DNA of 35,507 nt from Bacteroidaceae bacterium. GTDB lineage: Bacteria > Bacteroidota > Bacteroidia > Bacteroidales > Bacteroidaceae. Position 1 is the stretch's first letter. Every line of letters begins with the position of its first letter. A program made the position numbers and the translations under genes. The notes beneath the pieces are model-generated. The model saw only the letters and a list, made by a program, of their open reading frames with translations, was not told the DNA's origin and did not search any database. The stretch spans positions 1 through 35,507 of the forward strand of contig JAFYWV010000065.1 of assembly GCA_017546505.1 (NCBI GenBank), read 5' to 3'. Below, piece after piece: positions 24,652-32,736 of the stretch.

Positions 24652-24847
24652 ATTGAGTGGAATAACCTCGTTGCGCGAACTGCGCAGGGTGCAATGTGAT
24701 AACGAGGTTGCCCGGCGCGCTGTAGGTAAACGTGTTGAAGATGGTATTGAAGGGCTATTGTTGATGAGCGGAACGGTGCTCTTCAAACGTTATCTCTCAG
24801 CAGGGGCTAAATATTGTGCCGAGATGTTGTTTTCGGGTTTTAAATGA
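24641..24847 (+). CDS. Small conserved-looking protein downstream of YtxH/DUF1469 pair
   Basis: The 68-residue product (start MKNKLSGITSLREL) is basic in its first half and has a short hydrophobic stretch, GIEGLLLMSGTVLF, near the middle. ATGs at 24632 and 24638 in the same frame are alternatives. The chosen start overlaps the end of the previous gene by 11 bases. I recognise no domain. Its position as third member of a YtxH/holin-like run suggests a partner in the same envelope function, but that is context only. Confidence 0.6.
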   Translation: MKNKLSGITSLRELRRVQCDNEVARRAVGKRVEDGIEGLLLMSGTVLFKRYLSAGAKYCAEMLFSGFK

Positions 24848-24866
24848 CAAATAAGAGCTGTCGGTT

Positions 24867-24897
24867 TTTGTGTGATGAACTTTTTTTTATAGTTTTG
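24867..24897 (+). promoter_or_regulatory. Bacteroidota-type promoter for rmuC
   Basis: TTTG (24867-24870) and TAGTTTTG (24890-24897) are separated by 19 bases, an exact consensus pair. The rmuC ATG follows 24 bases after the -7 box. Confidence 0.85.
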
Positions 24898-24921
24898 TGA
24901 GAGAACTATGAAAAAAGGATT

Positions 24922-26250
24922 ATGACAATGTTGTTTGTGGCGGTTGTGGTGCTGCTTGTAGCTGTTTTGGTTGTTTTGGCACTGTGTTACAGCCGGCTGT
25001 ATGGAAAATACACTGCGCTCGAGAAGGAGAATGCAATGCTCGACGCTTTGAATACGAAACTTGGCGATAATCTCACCAACGCCAATGGAGAGATTAGCGC
25101 TATGCGCTCTGCGCGTGAAGAGCAGTTTGTGCGTATAGCATCGCTTGAGAGTGAGAATAAATCGTTGAACTTGTATGCCGAGACTCAGAAAGAGCAGTAT
25201 AAGGCGGCGCTTGAACAGATGCGGGTGGAGTTCAGGGCTATGGCGTCGGATGCCCTGGAAAAAAACAGTGAACAGTTCAACAAACAGACACAGGAGAGGC
25301 TCGCTGTGATACTTTCTCCTTTCAACAACGACCTGAAGATGTTCCGTGAAAAGGTCGACAGTTACTACGGCGAGGAGAGCAGGCAGCGTTTCTCGTTGCA
25401 GGAGAACATCAAGAGCCTTATCGAGGCTAACCAACGCATAGGCCGCGAGGCTGTAAATCTCACAAATGCCATTGTGGGAACCAATAACAACAAGTTTCAA
25501 GGTGATTGGGGCGAGACGATACTGGAGCAGATACTTGAGAACTCGGGCTTGATAAAAGGGGAACAGTGGGAGTTGCAGGCTATGCTGCGCGATGAGAATG
25601 GGAGTGTGCTGCACAACGAGGAGAGTGAGCGGTTGATGAAGCCTGATGTGATTGTTCATTTTCCCGGGAAACGTGATATAATAATTGATTCCAAGGTCTC
25701 CCTGAAGGCTTATATGGGTTATCTTGCTGCCGAGGATGATGCTACACGTGCTCTCTGTATAAAAGAGCACGTTGCAAGTGTGCGTCGTCATATTGACGAG
25801 CTTGCCGGCAAGCGCTATGACAAATACAACATAAACTCACTCGATTATGTGATGCTCTTTGTTCCGAATGAGCCGTCATATTTTATGGCAATGGATGCCG
25901 ATTGTAAATTGTGGAACTATGCCTACAAAAAAGGAATAGTGCTCATTTCGCCTTCAAACCTCATTTCGACGCTTTTTGTCGTGAACTCGCTGTGGACGCG
26001 TGAACGCCAACAGCGCGATGTGCAGAAGATTGTTGACACGGCAAACGCCATATATGACAAATTTGTGAATTTTGCCGAAAACTTTGGAAAAATAGAGGTT
26101 GCGCTCGAAAAGGCCGGCGAGGCCTATCGCGAGGCGTTCAAACAGTTGACAACCGGTAAGGGAAATATAACCAAACGCTTGAACGAACTGAAAGAACAAG
26201 GCTTGTTGACAACGACAAAACAGATTCCAGAAGGGCTTTTGGAGAAGTGA
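24922..26250 (+). CDS. rmuC: DNA recombination protein RmuC
   Basis: RmuC family proteins limit recombination at inverted repeats and carry a nuclease-like fold. The 442-residue product has an N-terminal membrane helix (residues ~3-22), a long coiled coil (to ~110, KYTALEKENAMLDALN onward) and the conserved core. The core includes GDWGETILEQILENSGL, PDVIVHFPGKRDIIIDSKVS, with acidic and Lys residues in the position of a PD-(D/E)XK site, and LFVPNEPSYFMAM. It has its own strong promoter and is followed by the GNAT gene after 32 bases. The inverted-repeat link is notable given how palindrome-rich this window is, but it is not evidence of a connection. Confidence 0.93.
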   Translation: MTMLFVAVVVLLVAVLVVLALCYSRLYGKYTALEKENAMLDALNTKLGDNLTNANGEISAMRSAREEQFVRIASLESENKSLNLYAETQKEQYKAALEQMRVEFRAMASDALEKNSEQFNKQTQERLAVILSPFNNDLKMFREKVDSYYGEESRQRFSLQENIKSLIEANQRIGREAVNLTNAIVGTNNNKFQGDWGETILEQILENSGLIKGEQWELQAMLRDENGSVLHNEESERLMKPDVIVHFPGKRDIIIDSKVSLKAYMGYLAAEDDATRALCIKEHVASVRRHIDELAGKRYDKYNINSLDYVMLFVPNEPSYFMAMDADCKLWNYAYKKGIVLISPSNLISTLFVVNSLWTRERQQRDVQKIVDTANAIYDKFVNFAENFGKIEVALEKAGEAYREAFKQLTTGKGNITKRLNELKEQGLLTTTKQIPEGLLEK

Positions 26251-26282
26251 CAGCAATCCCGAGGATATAAAATATTATAGTG

Positions 26283-26795
26283 ATGCTGATACGCAAAGCA
26301 ATAGAGGATGATATTCCTGCTTTGATGCACATTTTCGAAAGTGCAAAGGGGATTATGCGTGCAAATGGAAATCTGCACCAATGGGGCGTGGGGTATCCGT
26401 CGCCCGAGGTTGTGCGCTGTGATATTGAATGTGGCGTGTGCTATGTTGCAACAAATGAAGTGACAGGGGAGATTGAGGCGACAATGGCTTTTATTCCCGG
26501 CCCCGATTCTACATATTCATATATTGAGAATGGTTCGTGGCTCAATGACAATCCCTATTACGTCATTCACCGCATTGCTGTCGCTGCACCGGGTAAAGGG
26601 TATGCACGGCTGTTGCTTGATTGGGCATTTGAACGTACGGATACCGTGCGCATTGACACCCATCGCGACAATGTGATAATGCATCATATACTGCGCAAAT
26701 ATGGCTTCTCATATTGTGGCGTAATCTATTTGGCAAATGGTGATGCGCGCGATGCATATCAATTGACAAGAAACAGTAACTTTGTAACAGAGTAA
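26283..26795 (+). CDS. GNAT family N-acetyltransferase
   Basis: The 170-residue protein has the GNAT order of elements: an N-terminal strand-helix MLIRKAIEDDIPALM, a central strand with EIEATMAFI, and the acetyl-CoA loop HRIAVAAPGKGYARLLLDWA (R/Q-x-x-G-x-G/A type), followed by IDTHRDN and a final YGFSYCGVIYL. The ATG at 26283 was chosen. GTG at 26280 is possible. It sits between rmuC (32 bases upstream) and the MATE gene (12 bases downstream), likely one transcript. The substrate cannot be inferred. Confidence 0.88.
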   Translation: MLIRKAIEDDIPALMHIFESAKGIMRANGNLHQWGVGYPSPEVVRCDIECGVCYVATNEVTGEIEATMAFIPGPDSTYSYIENGSWLNDNPYYVIHRIAVAAPGKGYARLLLDWAFERTDTVRIDTHRDNVIMHHILRKYGFSYCGVIYLANGDARDAYQLTRNSNFVTE

Positions 26796-26807
26796 AATAC
26801 GAGAATT

Positions 26808-28157
26808 ATGGCAGGTAGGGATGATATAGATTTTGGCACAGCGAATATATCGAGACTTTTTTCAAAGATGTTCATACCCACTTTGTTGGGAATGGTCAGT
26901 TGGTCTTTGCTCACTATTGTTGATGGCATTTTTGTGGGGTGGGGTGTCGGCAGTAACGGCATTGCTGCCATAAATATATGCTATCCGATATTCCTTGTGC
27001 TCACAGGCTTTGCACTAATGGTGGGTATGGGTGCTTCGGTTGTTGCATCCATTCATCTCTCCCAGGATAATGTGAAGGCTGCACGTATTAACGTGACACA
27101 GGCTGTGTGGTTCTCTACATTTGTGGTGATAGGTGCAATGATATTCATTTTTCTTGCACCGGAGCAAATCTCGTATATGCTGGGTGCTTCGCCCACGCTT
27201 ATGCCTCTGGTGAGGGATTATATGGTGTATCTTATCCCCTCGGGCATTATGCAGATGTGGTCTGTAGTGGGGCTTTTTGCCATTCGTCTTGATGGTGCGC
27301 CAAAATATGCAATGTGGTGCAATGTTGTGCCGGCATTGGCAAATCTGTTCTTCGACTGGCTTTTCATCTTCCCGTTTGGGATGGGTGTGAAGGGTGCTGC
27401 CATAGCTTCGTCTATAAGCACGGTGATTGGTGGTGTTATGGCTTTTGTCTATTTGGCAAAATATGCCCGTGTGTTGAAAATGAGTGGAGTGAAGATGTCA
27501 CCTGTCAGCCTGGCGTTATCGTTGAGAAATATTGCTTATCAGTGCAAAATAGGTTTCTCGGCTCTTTTGGGCGAGGTGACAATGGCATTCGTGTTGTTTG
27601 CCGGAAACTTCGTTTTTATGAAATATCTTGGCGATGCGGGTGTGGGTGCATACGGTGTTGCTTGCTATTATACACCATTTGTGTTTATGTTCGGCAATTC
27701 GATAGCGCAGTCGGCACAACCGATTGTCAGTTATAACTATGGAGCAGGGCGCTGGGATAGGGTACACCGCACACTCGCAATCTCACTACGTGCAGCAGTG
27801 CTCAGCTCACTTGTCTCAATTGTTGCATTCACGCTTTTTCCGCAGTATTTGGTGCATCTGTTCATTGCCGGCAGTGACCCCGCTGCACAGATTGCAATCG
27901 AGGGTTTCCCATATTTTGCAACGGGCTTCCTATTCTTTATCCTGAACCTTGTTGCTATTGGCTATATGCAGAGCATTAAAAAAGTTGCCGCTGCAACCGT
28001 GTTCGCTCTGTTGCGCGGTATTGTGTTCCTGTTCCCGGCATTTTTGTTACTGCCCGAGGTAATTGGTGTAAAGGGAATGTGGCTTGCACTACCGCTGTCG
28101 GAGCTGTTGACATTTGTAGTTGTGGTGGGCTATATGTTTTTCAAAAGGTCACGTTGA
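26808..28157 (+). CDS. MATE family multidrug/solute efflux transporter
   Basis: This 449-residue protein has about twelve hydrophobic segments in two related halves. Its start MFIPTLLGMVSWSLLTIVDG and the early GIAAINICYPIFLVLTGFAL and GMGASVVASIHLSQ segments match the MATE pattern. The second half repeats it, with GNSIAQSAQPIVSYNYGAG. MATE proteins exchange Na+ or H+ for cationic drugs or metabolites. The coupling ion and substrate are not visible. It is the last gene of the rmuC-GNAT-MATE run. Confidence 0.92.
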   Translation: MAGRDDIDFGTANISRLFSKMFIPTLLGMVSWSLLTIVDGIFVGWGVGSNGIAAINICYPIFLVLTGFALMVGMGASVVASIHLSQDNVKAARINVTQAVWFSTFVVIGAMIFIFLAPEQISYMLGASPTLMPLVRDYMVYLIPSGIMQMWSVVGLFAIRLDGAPKYAMWCNVVPALANLFFDWLFIFPFGMGVKGAAIASSISTVIGGVMAFVYLAKYARVLKMSGVKMSPVSLALSLRNIAYQCKIGFSALLGEVTMAFVLFAGNFVFMKYLGDAGVGAYGVACYYTPFVFMFGNSIAQSAQPIVSYNYGAGRWDRVHRTLAISLRAAVLSSLVSIVAFTLFPQYLVHLFIAGSDPAAQIAIEGFPYFATGFLFFILNLVAIGYMQSIKKVAAATVFALLRGIVFLFPAFLLLPEVIGVKGMWLALPLSELLTFVVVVGYMFFKRSR

Positions 28158-28321
28158 CGGTAATGGTACGTTCGTGTTAACCGGCTTGCTCCTTTCCTTT
28201 CTTCTTGGTAAATACAAGTTGCAAAGCGGTGTCTTTGATTGTTAATAGCTCTATGCCGTTTATTTGGGCGAGGCTTTCCCTCAATCGCCACGCAAGGGCA
28301 TTGTACAAATCCCAAAGGTGT

Positions 28322-28352
28322 ATTGATTTTTGAGATATTTCGCTTACATTTG
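28322..28352 (+). promoter_or_regulatory. Bacteroidota-type promoter for the TPR regulator
   Basis: ATTG (28322-28325) and TACATTTG (28345-28352, exact TAnnTTTG) are separated by 19 bases. The start codon of the TPR gene is 29 bases downstream. Confidence 0.75.
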
Positions 28353-28381
28353 CAGTTATAAAGCATTTGTAAGCGGATTTT

Positions 28382-30040
28382 ATGAGACACTACATATCAA
28401 TCATCATTCTTGTACTCTGTCTGGTGGCTTGTAACAGACACTCGAAGCATTGGGAAACACTGATGCAGGTAGAAACCTTTATTGTACAAAGGCCTGATAG
28501 TGCATTGGCTGTCCTTGAGAGGATTGATGCCGAAGAACTGTCGAGTAAAGAGGAGAAGGCAAAGCACGCTTTGCTGTTGTCTATGGCATTTGATAAGAAT
28601 GTCATTGACAAGACCGACTTTGAGGTGTTGCAGCCGGCCATAGATTATTATAAGGATAATGGTTCTGCAACCGATAGACTGCGTACCTGCTATTATCAGG
28701 GCAGGATATACGAAAATCAAGGTAATGTGGCTCAGGCAATGACCTGTTTTTGTGAGGGCATAGAGCAAGGTGCCGATTCGGAAGACTTGCTGACCAAAGC
28801 GAACCTGTATTTTTCACAGGGCAGAATACAGGATTTGTTGTTTGAGTGGGATAAAGAGATTGATGTCCTACTTAAGGCCGCAGAACTGTACAAAGCAGTG
28901 GGGCGACAGAACAGCTATTACAATTGCCTTGCCAAAGTCTTGAATGCCTATACTCAAAAAAAAGATTACGCACAGGTTGAAAAATATATCGCGATATTGA
29001 AGACGGACTTGCATATGGTCAGCCCTTCAATTATGGCGGACTTCTATAATGCTTATATCACACATGTAGCAAGCCGTTCTACACCTGAAAGAATACACCA
29101 GGTATTGGACGAGTACCTCACATTGATTCCGGAGAATAAATTAGACTACAGTTCAATAGCTCTTGCCTATTTTGAGCTTGGAGAGTATGAGAAAGCTCTC
29201 AATGCCATAAAAAAGGATACTGTTTTAGAAACCTACACATCACAGACAAGGCATCATGCACTGCTTGCGGATATATATCGCAAAAAAGGAGAATACGAAC
29301 TTGCCTTTGAGGCCTATGATACCTATTTGGTTATTCGTGACAAAAAATTATATGACATCTATCAGTCCGATACCAAGTTTATGGAAGAGAAGCACTCCTT
29401 GGAAATGCAGAAAGCAAAAGAAACCGGGGCAAAGGACAGGCTCACAATCATTGTACTCGTATGTATCATAGTTCTTATGGTCTTACTTTACATTCTGAAC
29501 CTTATTCGTAAAAGACTAAAGGATAGTCGTAGGAAGAATGCTCTGTTGGAGAGGGAGAAGGCACACTATGAGCAGATGTATAACGAGGTGCTTGCAGAAC
29601 GTAATGCTTTGGACGAAATGATTGCCGACAGCAGCATCAAGGAAGAGACGATGGAGATTATCAAAAAGAGACTTGAAGTCCTGAACACAATTATCGTATC
29701 GCACCTCTCGGAAAAGGGAACGGATGTAAAGAGAGCTAATGACGAGCTGGAACGACTCATTGCAGACAGAAACGATTTTATCAAATCTACACGATTGACC
29801 CTGGAAGAGAATTACCCACACTTCTTTGCATACCTTAAAGAGAAGGGAGTCGAGGATTACGAAATAGATTTCTGTTGCCTGTATGCCATAGGTATGAAAG
29901 GTAAGGAGATAAAGTCATATACCAATCTCAGTCGCCACTACAAAGACAGTAGCGAGGTACGCCAAAAACTTGGACTGGTAGAGAGTGATACCAACCTCTC
30001 AAAATTCCTGCAAAATCTGCTCAAAAACAGGCCGGAGTAA
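28382..30040 (+). CDS. Membrane TPR sensor-type protein with C-terminal helix-turn-helix-like region
   Basis: The 552-residue protein begins with a lipoprotein-like signal (LVLCLVAC, Cys17) and then TPR-like helical repeats to ~345, recognisable in LRTCYYQGRIYENQGNVAQA and ALAYFELGEYEKALNAIKK. One membrane helix follows at 354-375, then a charged coiled coil (~376-470). The last part (~490-535) contains EIDFCCLYAIGMKGKEIKSY and VRQKLGL, resembling the LuxR-type DNA-binding fold. This suggests a periplasmic TPR sensor and a cytoplasmic DNA-binding tail, an architecture known to me from Bacteroidota. Lipid anchoring and the membrane helix together are odd, so the N-terminus may be an uncleaved signal anchor. 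It has its own promoter and terminator and precedes the thioredoxin-like array. Confidence 0.8.
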   Translation: MRHYISIIILVLCLVACNRHSKHWETLMQVETFIVQRPDSALAVLERIDAEELSSKEEKAKHALLLSMAFDKNVIDKTDFEVLQPAIDYYKDNGSATDRLRTCYYQGRIYENQGNVAQAMTCFCEGIEQGADSEDLLTKANLYFSQGRIQDLLFEWDKEIDVLLKAAELYKAVGRQNSYYNCLAKVLNAYTQKKDYAQVEKYIAILKTDLHMVSPSIMADFYNAYITHVASRSTPERIHQVLDEYLTLIPENKLDYSSIALAYFELGEYEKALNAIKKDTVLETYTSQTRHHALLADIYRKKGEYELAFEAYDTYLVIRDKKLYDIYQSDTKFMEEKHSLEMQKAKETGAKDRLTIIVLVCIIVLMVLLYILNLIRKRLKDSRRKNALLEREKAHYEQMYNEVLAERNALDEMIADSSIKEETMEIIKKRLEVLNTIIVSHLSEKGTDVKRANDELERLIADRNDFIKSTRLTLEENYPHFFAYLKEKGVEDYEIDFCCLYAIGMKGKEIKSYTNLSRHYKDSSEVRQKLGLVESDTNLSKFLQNLLKNRPE

Positions 30041-30100
30041 ACTTTTTCAAGAGAGACTTTCTAACAAGAAAACTAATTTTTATTTATTATACAGATAATC

Positions 30101-30137
30101 AGCGAGTTACAAAGTGAAATTTGTAGCTCGCTTTTTT
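30101..30137 (+). terminator. Rho-independent terminator after the TPR regulator
   Basis: A 13-bp stem with one wobble (agcgagttacaaa against tttgtagctcgct, loop gtgaaa) is followed by six T. It lies about 60 bases after the TPR stop codon and separates the regulator from the downstream array. Confidence 0.9.
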
Positions 30138-30397
30138 CGTGGAAAACTTTTGTCTACGTAGTTTTGCAATGGAAATAGAGCTGATACTTGTTAAAAGTAT
30201 TGTATGGCAGAGCCCTATGGATTGTATAGCATAATTTTGTGCTGTAAGGTTGTAACAAATAGGCAACTCACCCGTCTTATAGGTATAAACATTCGCTTTA
30301 TATGCCATATTAACATTTATTAACAGGGGGGTGAAACTGTTAGCCGATATTGTTATAATTGCAAAATTTGAAACCGATTCAAAATAAACCGAATAAT
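30138..30397. promoter_or_regulatory. Upstream region of the thioredoxin-like array
   Basis: Together with the terminator this makes a ~357-base gap without a recognisable gene. TAGTTTTG at 30159-30166 matches the -7 consensus but is 230 bases from the first gene and has no clear -33 box. TATAATTG at 30354-30361, one mismatch from consensus, is closer. Between them lies a small inverted repeat, ttaacatttattaa, at 30310-30323 and a run of six G (30325-30331 region). A regulator binding site here is plausible but unproven. Confidence 0.35.
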
Positions 30398-31090
30398 ATG
30401 AAAAAACTATTTTTAACCCTCATTTTCGCATTTGCCACAGTATGTGGCTTTGCACAGGAGATTGTGAAAAAGGATGCAACCTTTGAAGATTATCTCCCTT
30501 TGTTTAACGAAGCAGGATATAATGTGTTTAGCTACGATATATCCTCGCTAAAAGATGTTGCTTCCTTGGCAACTTTAACCGTGCTCGAGTATGTAAAAGG
30601 TGAAGAGGTCGAAAGCAAATATGCTAACGAGGCTCTTATATCTACCTTGCTCAAAATAAGTGAATTTGACGAGGATGCACAGCGCAGAATAAAAGAGAAA
30701 GGGAGTGCCTACGACGAAGAGAATGATATTTACCGCCTGGCGACCAAACTCAATATATCATTCACTCCTCTCTTTAATGACTCTATCCAACAGGTGAGTT
30801 TCGAACTGACGGGAACAGAAAGTGTCGGTAGCTTTTCGTCGTGGATGATTTTACGCGACAACCGTGTAGATAAATCTCACCACAGACCCAACTATTATCT
30901 GCGTCCGTTTAAATTGGAGATATTTGAAAAAGGAAAGTTTATTCCGCTTTTGATATATGGCTCTTCTTGGTGGGACGCCGATTGTGAGTGTTATCGTTTC
31001 TGTGGCGATAGTGAACTCTCGCCCGATATGACAAGTGAGCTATTGAAAGATTCTCCGCATTATTTTATCATAGGAGTAAAATTTGAATAA
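30398..31090 (+). CDS. Secreted protein of unknown function, first of the signal-peptide-sharing array
   Basis: The start at 30398 gives a 230-residue protein with a clean Sec signal peptide (LFLTLIFAFATVCGFAQ, cleavage after Ala-Gln region ~20). The mature part shows no thioredoxin motif. It has a charged helical first half and a beta-rich second half (QQVSFELTGTESVGSFSSW, YYLRPFKLEIFEKGKFIPLL). Near the C-terminus WWDADCECYRFCGD gives Cys in a C-x-C-x3-C pattern. The codons upstream in this frame (from 30359) lack a natural start. It is 5 bases from the next gene. I do not recognise the family. The location should be periplasm or outer surface. Confidence 0.7.
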   Translation: MKKLFLTLIFAFATVCGFAQEIVKKDATFEDYLPLFNEAGYNVFSYDISSLKDVASLATLTVLEYVKGEEVESKYANEALISTLLKISEFDEDAQRRIKEKGSAYDEENDIYRLATKLNISFTPLFNDSIQQVSFELTGTESVGSFSSWMILRDNRVDKSHHRPNYYLRPFKLEIFEKGKFIPLLIYGSSWWDADCECYRFCGDSELSPDMTSELLKDSPHYFIIGVKFE

Positions 31091-31095
31091 ACGAT

Positions 31096-32715
31096 ATGAA
31101 GAAACTTGTATTAACCTTAATCGTTGCATTTGCCACCGTATGTGGCTTTGCACAGGCCATTGACCACGGACAGTTCAATGATTATATGTTCCGTGGTGGT
31201 GATGTTGTTTTTAAAGGCCGTTTCGAGAACTATTCACAAAGCGAAATGCCACAGTATGTAGTGGCAAACGTAATGGATTACTTTTCTTTGCAAAACCAAA
31301 ACCAACTCGTCAAGGTGAATGCAGACGGCACATTTTGCGGTACTGTCAAACTGCCACACTCGCAAATATGTTTTATTGATGCATCGCCACATACTATAAT
31401 TCCACTTCTATCCGTCGGTGATACATTGGAAGCGGTATTCACTCCTAATGACTATGTATTGAATAGCAGGAATAATCATTTGGCGGATATCTTCACGGAG
31501 TCGCTGAACGAGATTTATAAGCGTTACGCAGATAGCCCCTATGGCGATTTGTCACAGCCATATATCTATTCCAAAGACGGAAATCGCGATACAATACAAT
31601 GGGCTATAGAGCGTAATATTGACATCATGGAACAGGCGATAAAGGATATACGCCGTGGCAGAATTGTAATTCCCGATTCCTTGTCGCCACTCGCGTGCGA
31701 AATGGTAAAGAGCAACATACTTTTTAAAGGTTTGTCCAATATTGTCGAACTTTTGGAAACGTGGCGTTTCTCGTCGGGCAAGCCGCTTGACCTACGCAAG
31801 TTAAAGAAGTTCTTTAAGAAATACGAAAAGGAACTGTTCGACAATCCATGTATTCTGTTTAACTCAAGTACATTCTGGGCACTTTTCAACTCTTTGAGAA
31901 ATACCATTTATGCACCATTGTACCATGGAGCTACGGCCTATGCCCCTGCCGGTACAGAACAAGATGTTGCCGATTATGCTTTGTGGCATATATTGCCACG
32001 TGAGTACCGTGATGGTTTCCTCGAAAAAGCATTGCCGTTGAGTGGCGATACACTGTATACACAGGAAGATAAAATCCTTCAAGGGTTCGAAAAAATAGAT
32101 GACCTGTATGGCATATCTTCATCCTCGTTCCTGTCGCAGATGGCGTTGACCTTGTATGTATATGGGCAACATTTCGAGGGTGTTGACGGCGACAAGTACA
32201 TTACCGAAAAGGCAAAGGCTGCCATGCCGTTTATAACAGACCCCGTTGTGGCACATCATTTCCTTGAACTCTATCGCAAGCACGTTGTTGCCAACGAAAA
32301 TACTGTTGTTCCTATGTTGAATGCTTTTGCCAATGAGGTGGCAGACCGTGTGCTTTCGCCATACAAGGGCAATGTAATGTTCCTTGATTTTTGGTCATAC
32401 GGCTGTGGCCCTTGCCGTGCAGGTATGCTTGAACAACGTGAACTTGTAGAGCGGATGAAAGGAAAACCGGTGAAGTTCATCTATATTGCCTCTACCGAAT
32501 ATGATGATTTAGAGCACTCAACACAATGGTTGAAAGAGAAAGGTATAAATGGTGAGGCTCTGTTTGTCGATGAACGCGATTGGACTGCCTTAAAAGGGGT
32601 GTTCAATTTTACAGGCACGCCGGCCCTTGTGCTCATTGGAAGGGATGGATTTGTACACGACGCATCGCATGATGTCAACGCCCTTGAAAAGGAAATCGAG
32701 GAGTTGTTGAAATGA
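31096..32715 (+). CDS. Secreted TlpA-like thioredoxin-domain protein (CGPC)
   Basis: The 539-residue protein has the shared signal peptide (VLTLIVAFATVCGFAQ), then a beta-rich N-terminal domain (~34-120) resembling the DUF4369-type domain often found before TlpA domains, with VNADGTFCGTVKLP and LLSVGDTLEAVF. A long helical middle follows. The C-terminal ~135 residues are a thioredoxin fold: FLDFWSYGCGPCRAGM with Cys437 and Cys440, and the cis-proline loop FTGTPALV with Pro509. CGPC is the reducing-type active site. Such proteins act in periplasmic thiol-disulfide exchange. It is second in the array, 5 bases after the previous gene. Confidence 0.85.
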   Translation: MKKLVLTLIVAFATVCGFAQAIDHGQFNDYMFRGGDVVFKGRFENYSQSEMPQYVVANVMDYFSLQNQNQLVKVNADGTFCGTVKLPHSQICFIDASPHTIIPLLSVGDTLEAVFTPNDYVLNSRNNHLADIFTESLNEIYKRYADSPYGDLSQPYIYSKDGNRDTIQWAIERNIDIMEQAIKDIRRGRIVIPDSLSPLACEMVKSNILFKGLSNIVELLETWRFSSGKPLDLRKLKKFFKKYEKELFDNPCILFNSSTFWALFNSLRNTIYAPLYHGATAYAPAGTEQDVADYALWHILPREYRDGFLEKALPLSGDTLYTQEDKILQGFEKIDDLYGISSSSFLSQMALTLYVYGQHFEGVDGDKYITEKAKAAMPFITDPVVAHHFLELYRKHVVANENTVVPMLNAFANEVADRVLSPYKGNVMFLDFWSYGCGPCRAGMLEQRELVERMKGKPVKFIYIASTEYDDLEHSTQWLKEKGINGEALFVDERDWTALKGVFNFTGTPALVLIGRDGFVHDASHDVNALEKEIEELLK

Positions 32716-32736
32716 TAAGAAGTTTGAATAATCGAT

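Noticed and set aside
24061-24786. 241-codon open frame on the minus strand
   Set aside because: It covers the YtxH/DUF1469/small-protein run, which has coupled starts and stops on the plus strand. The minus product is low-complexity Gln/Asn/His/Ser.
24790-25791. 333-codon open frame on the minus strand
   Set aside because: It is antisense to rmuC, which has its promoter and conserved motifs on the plus strand.
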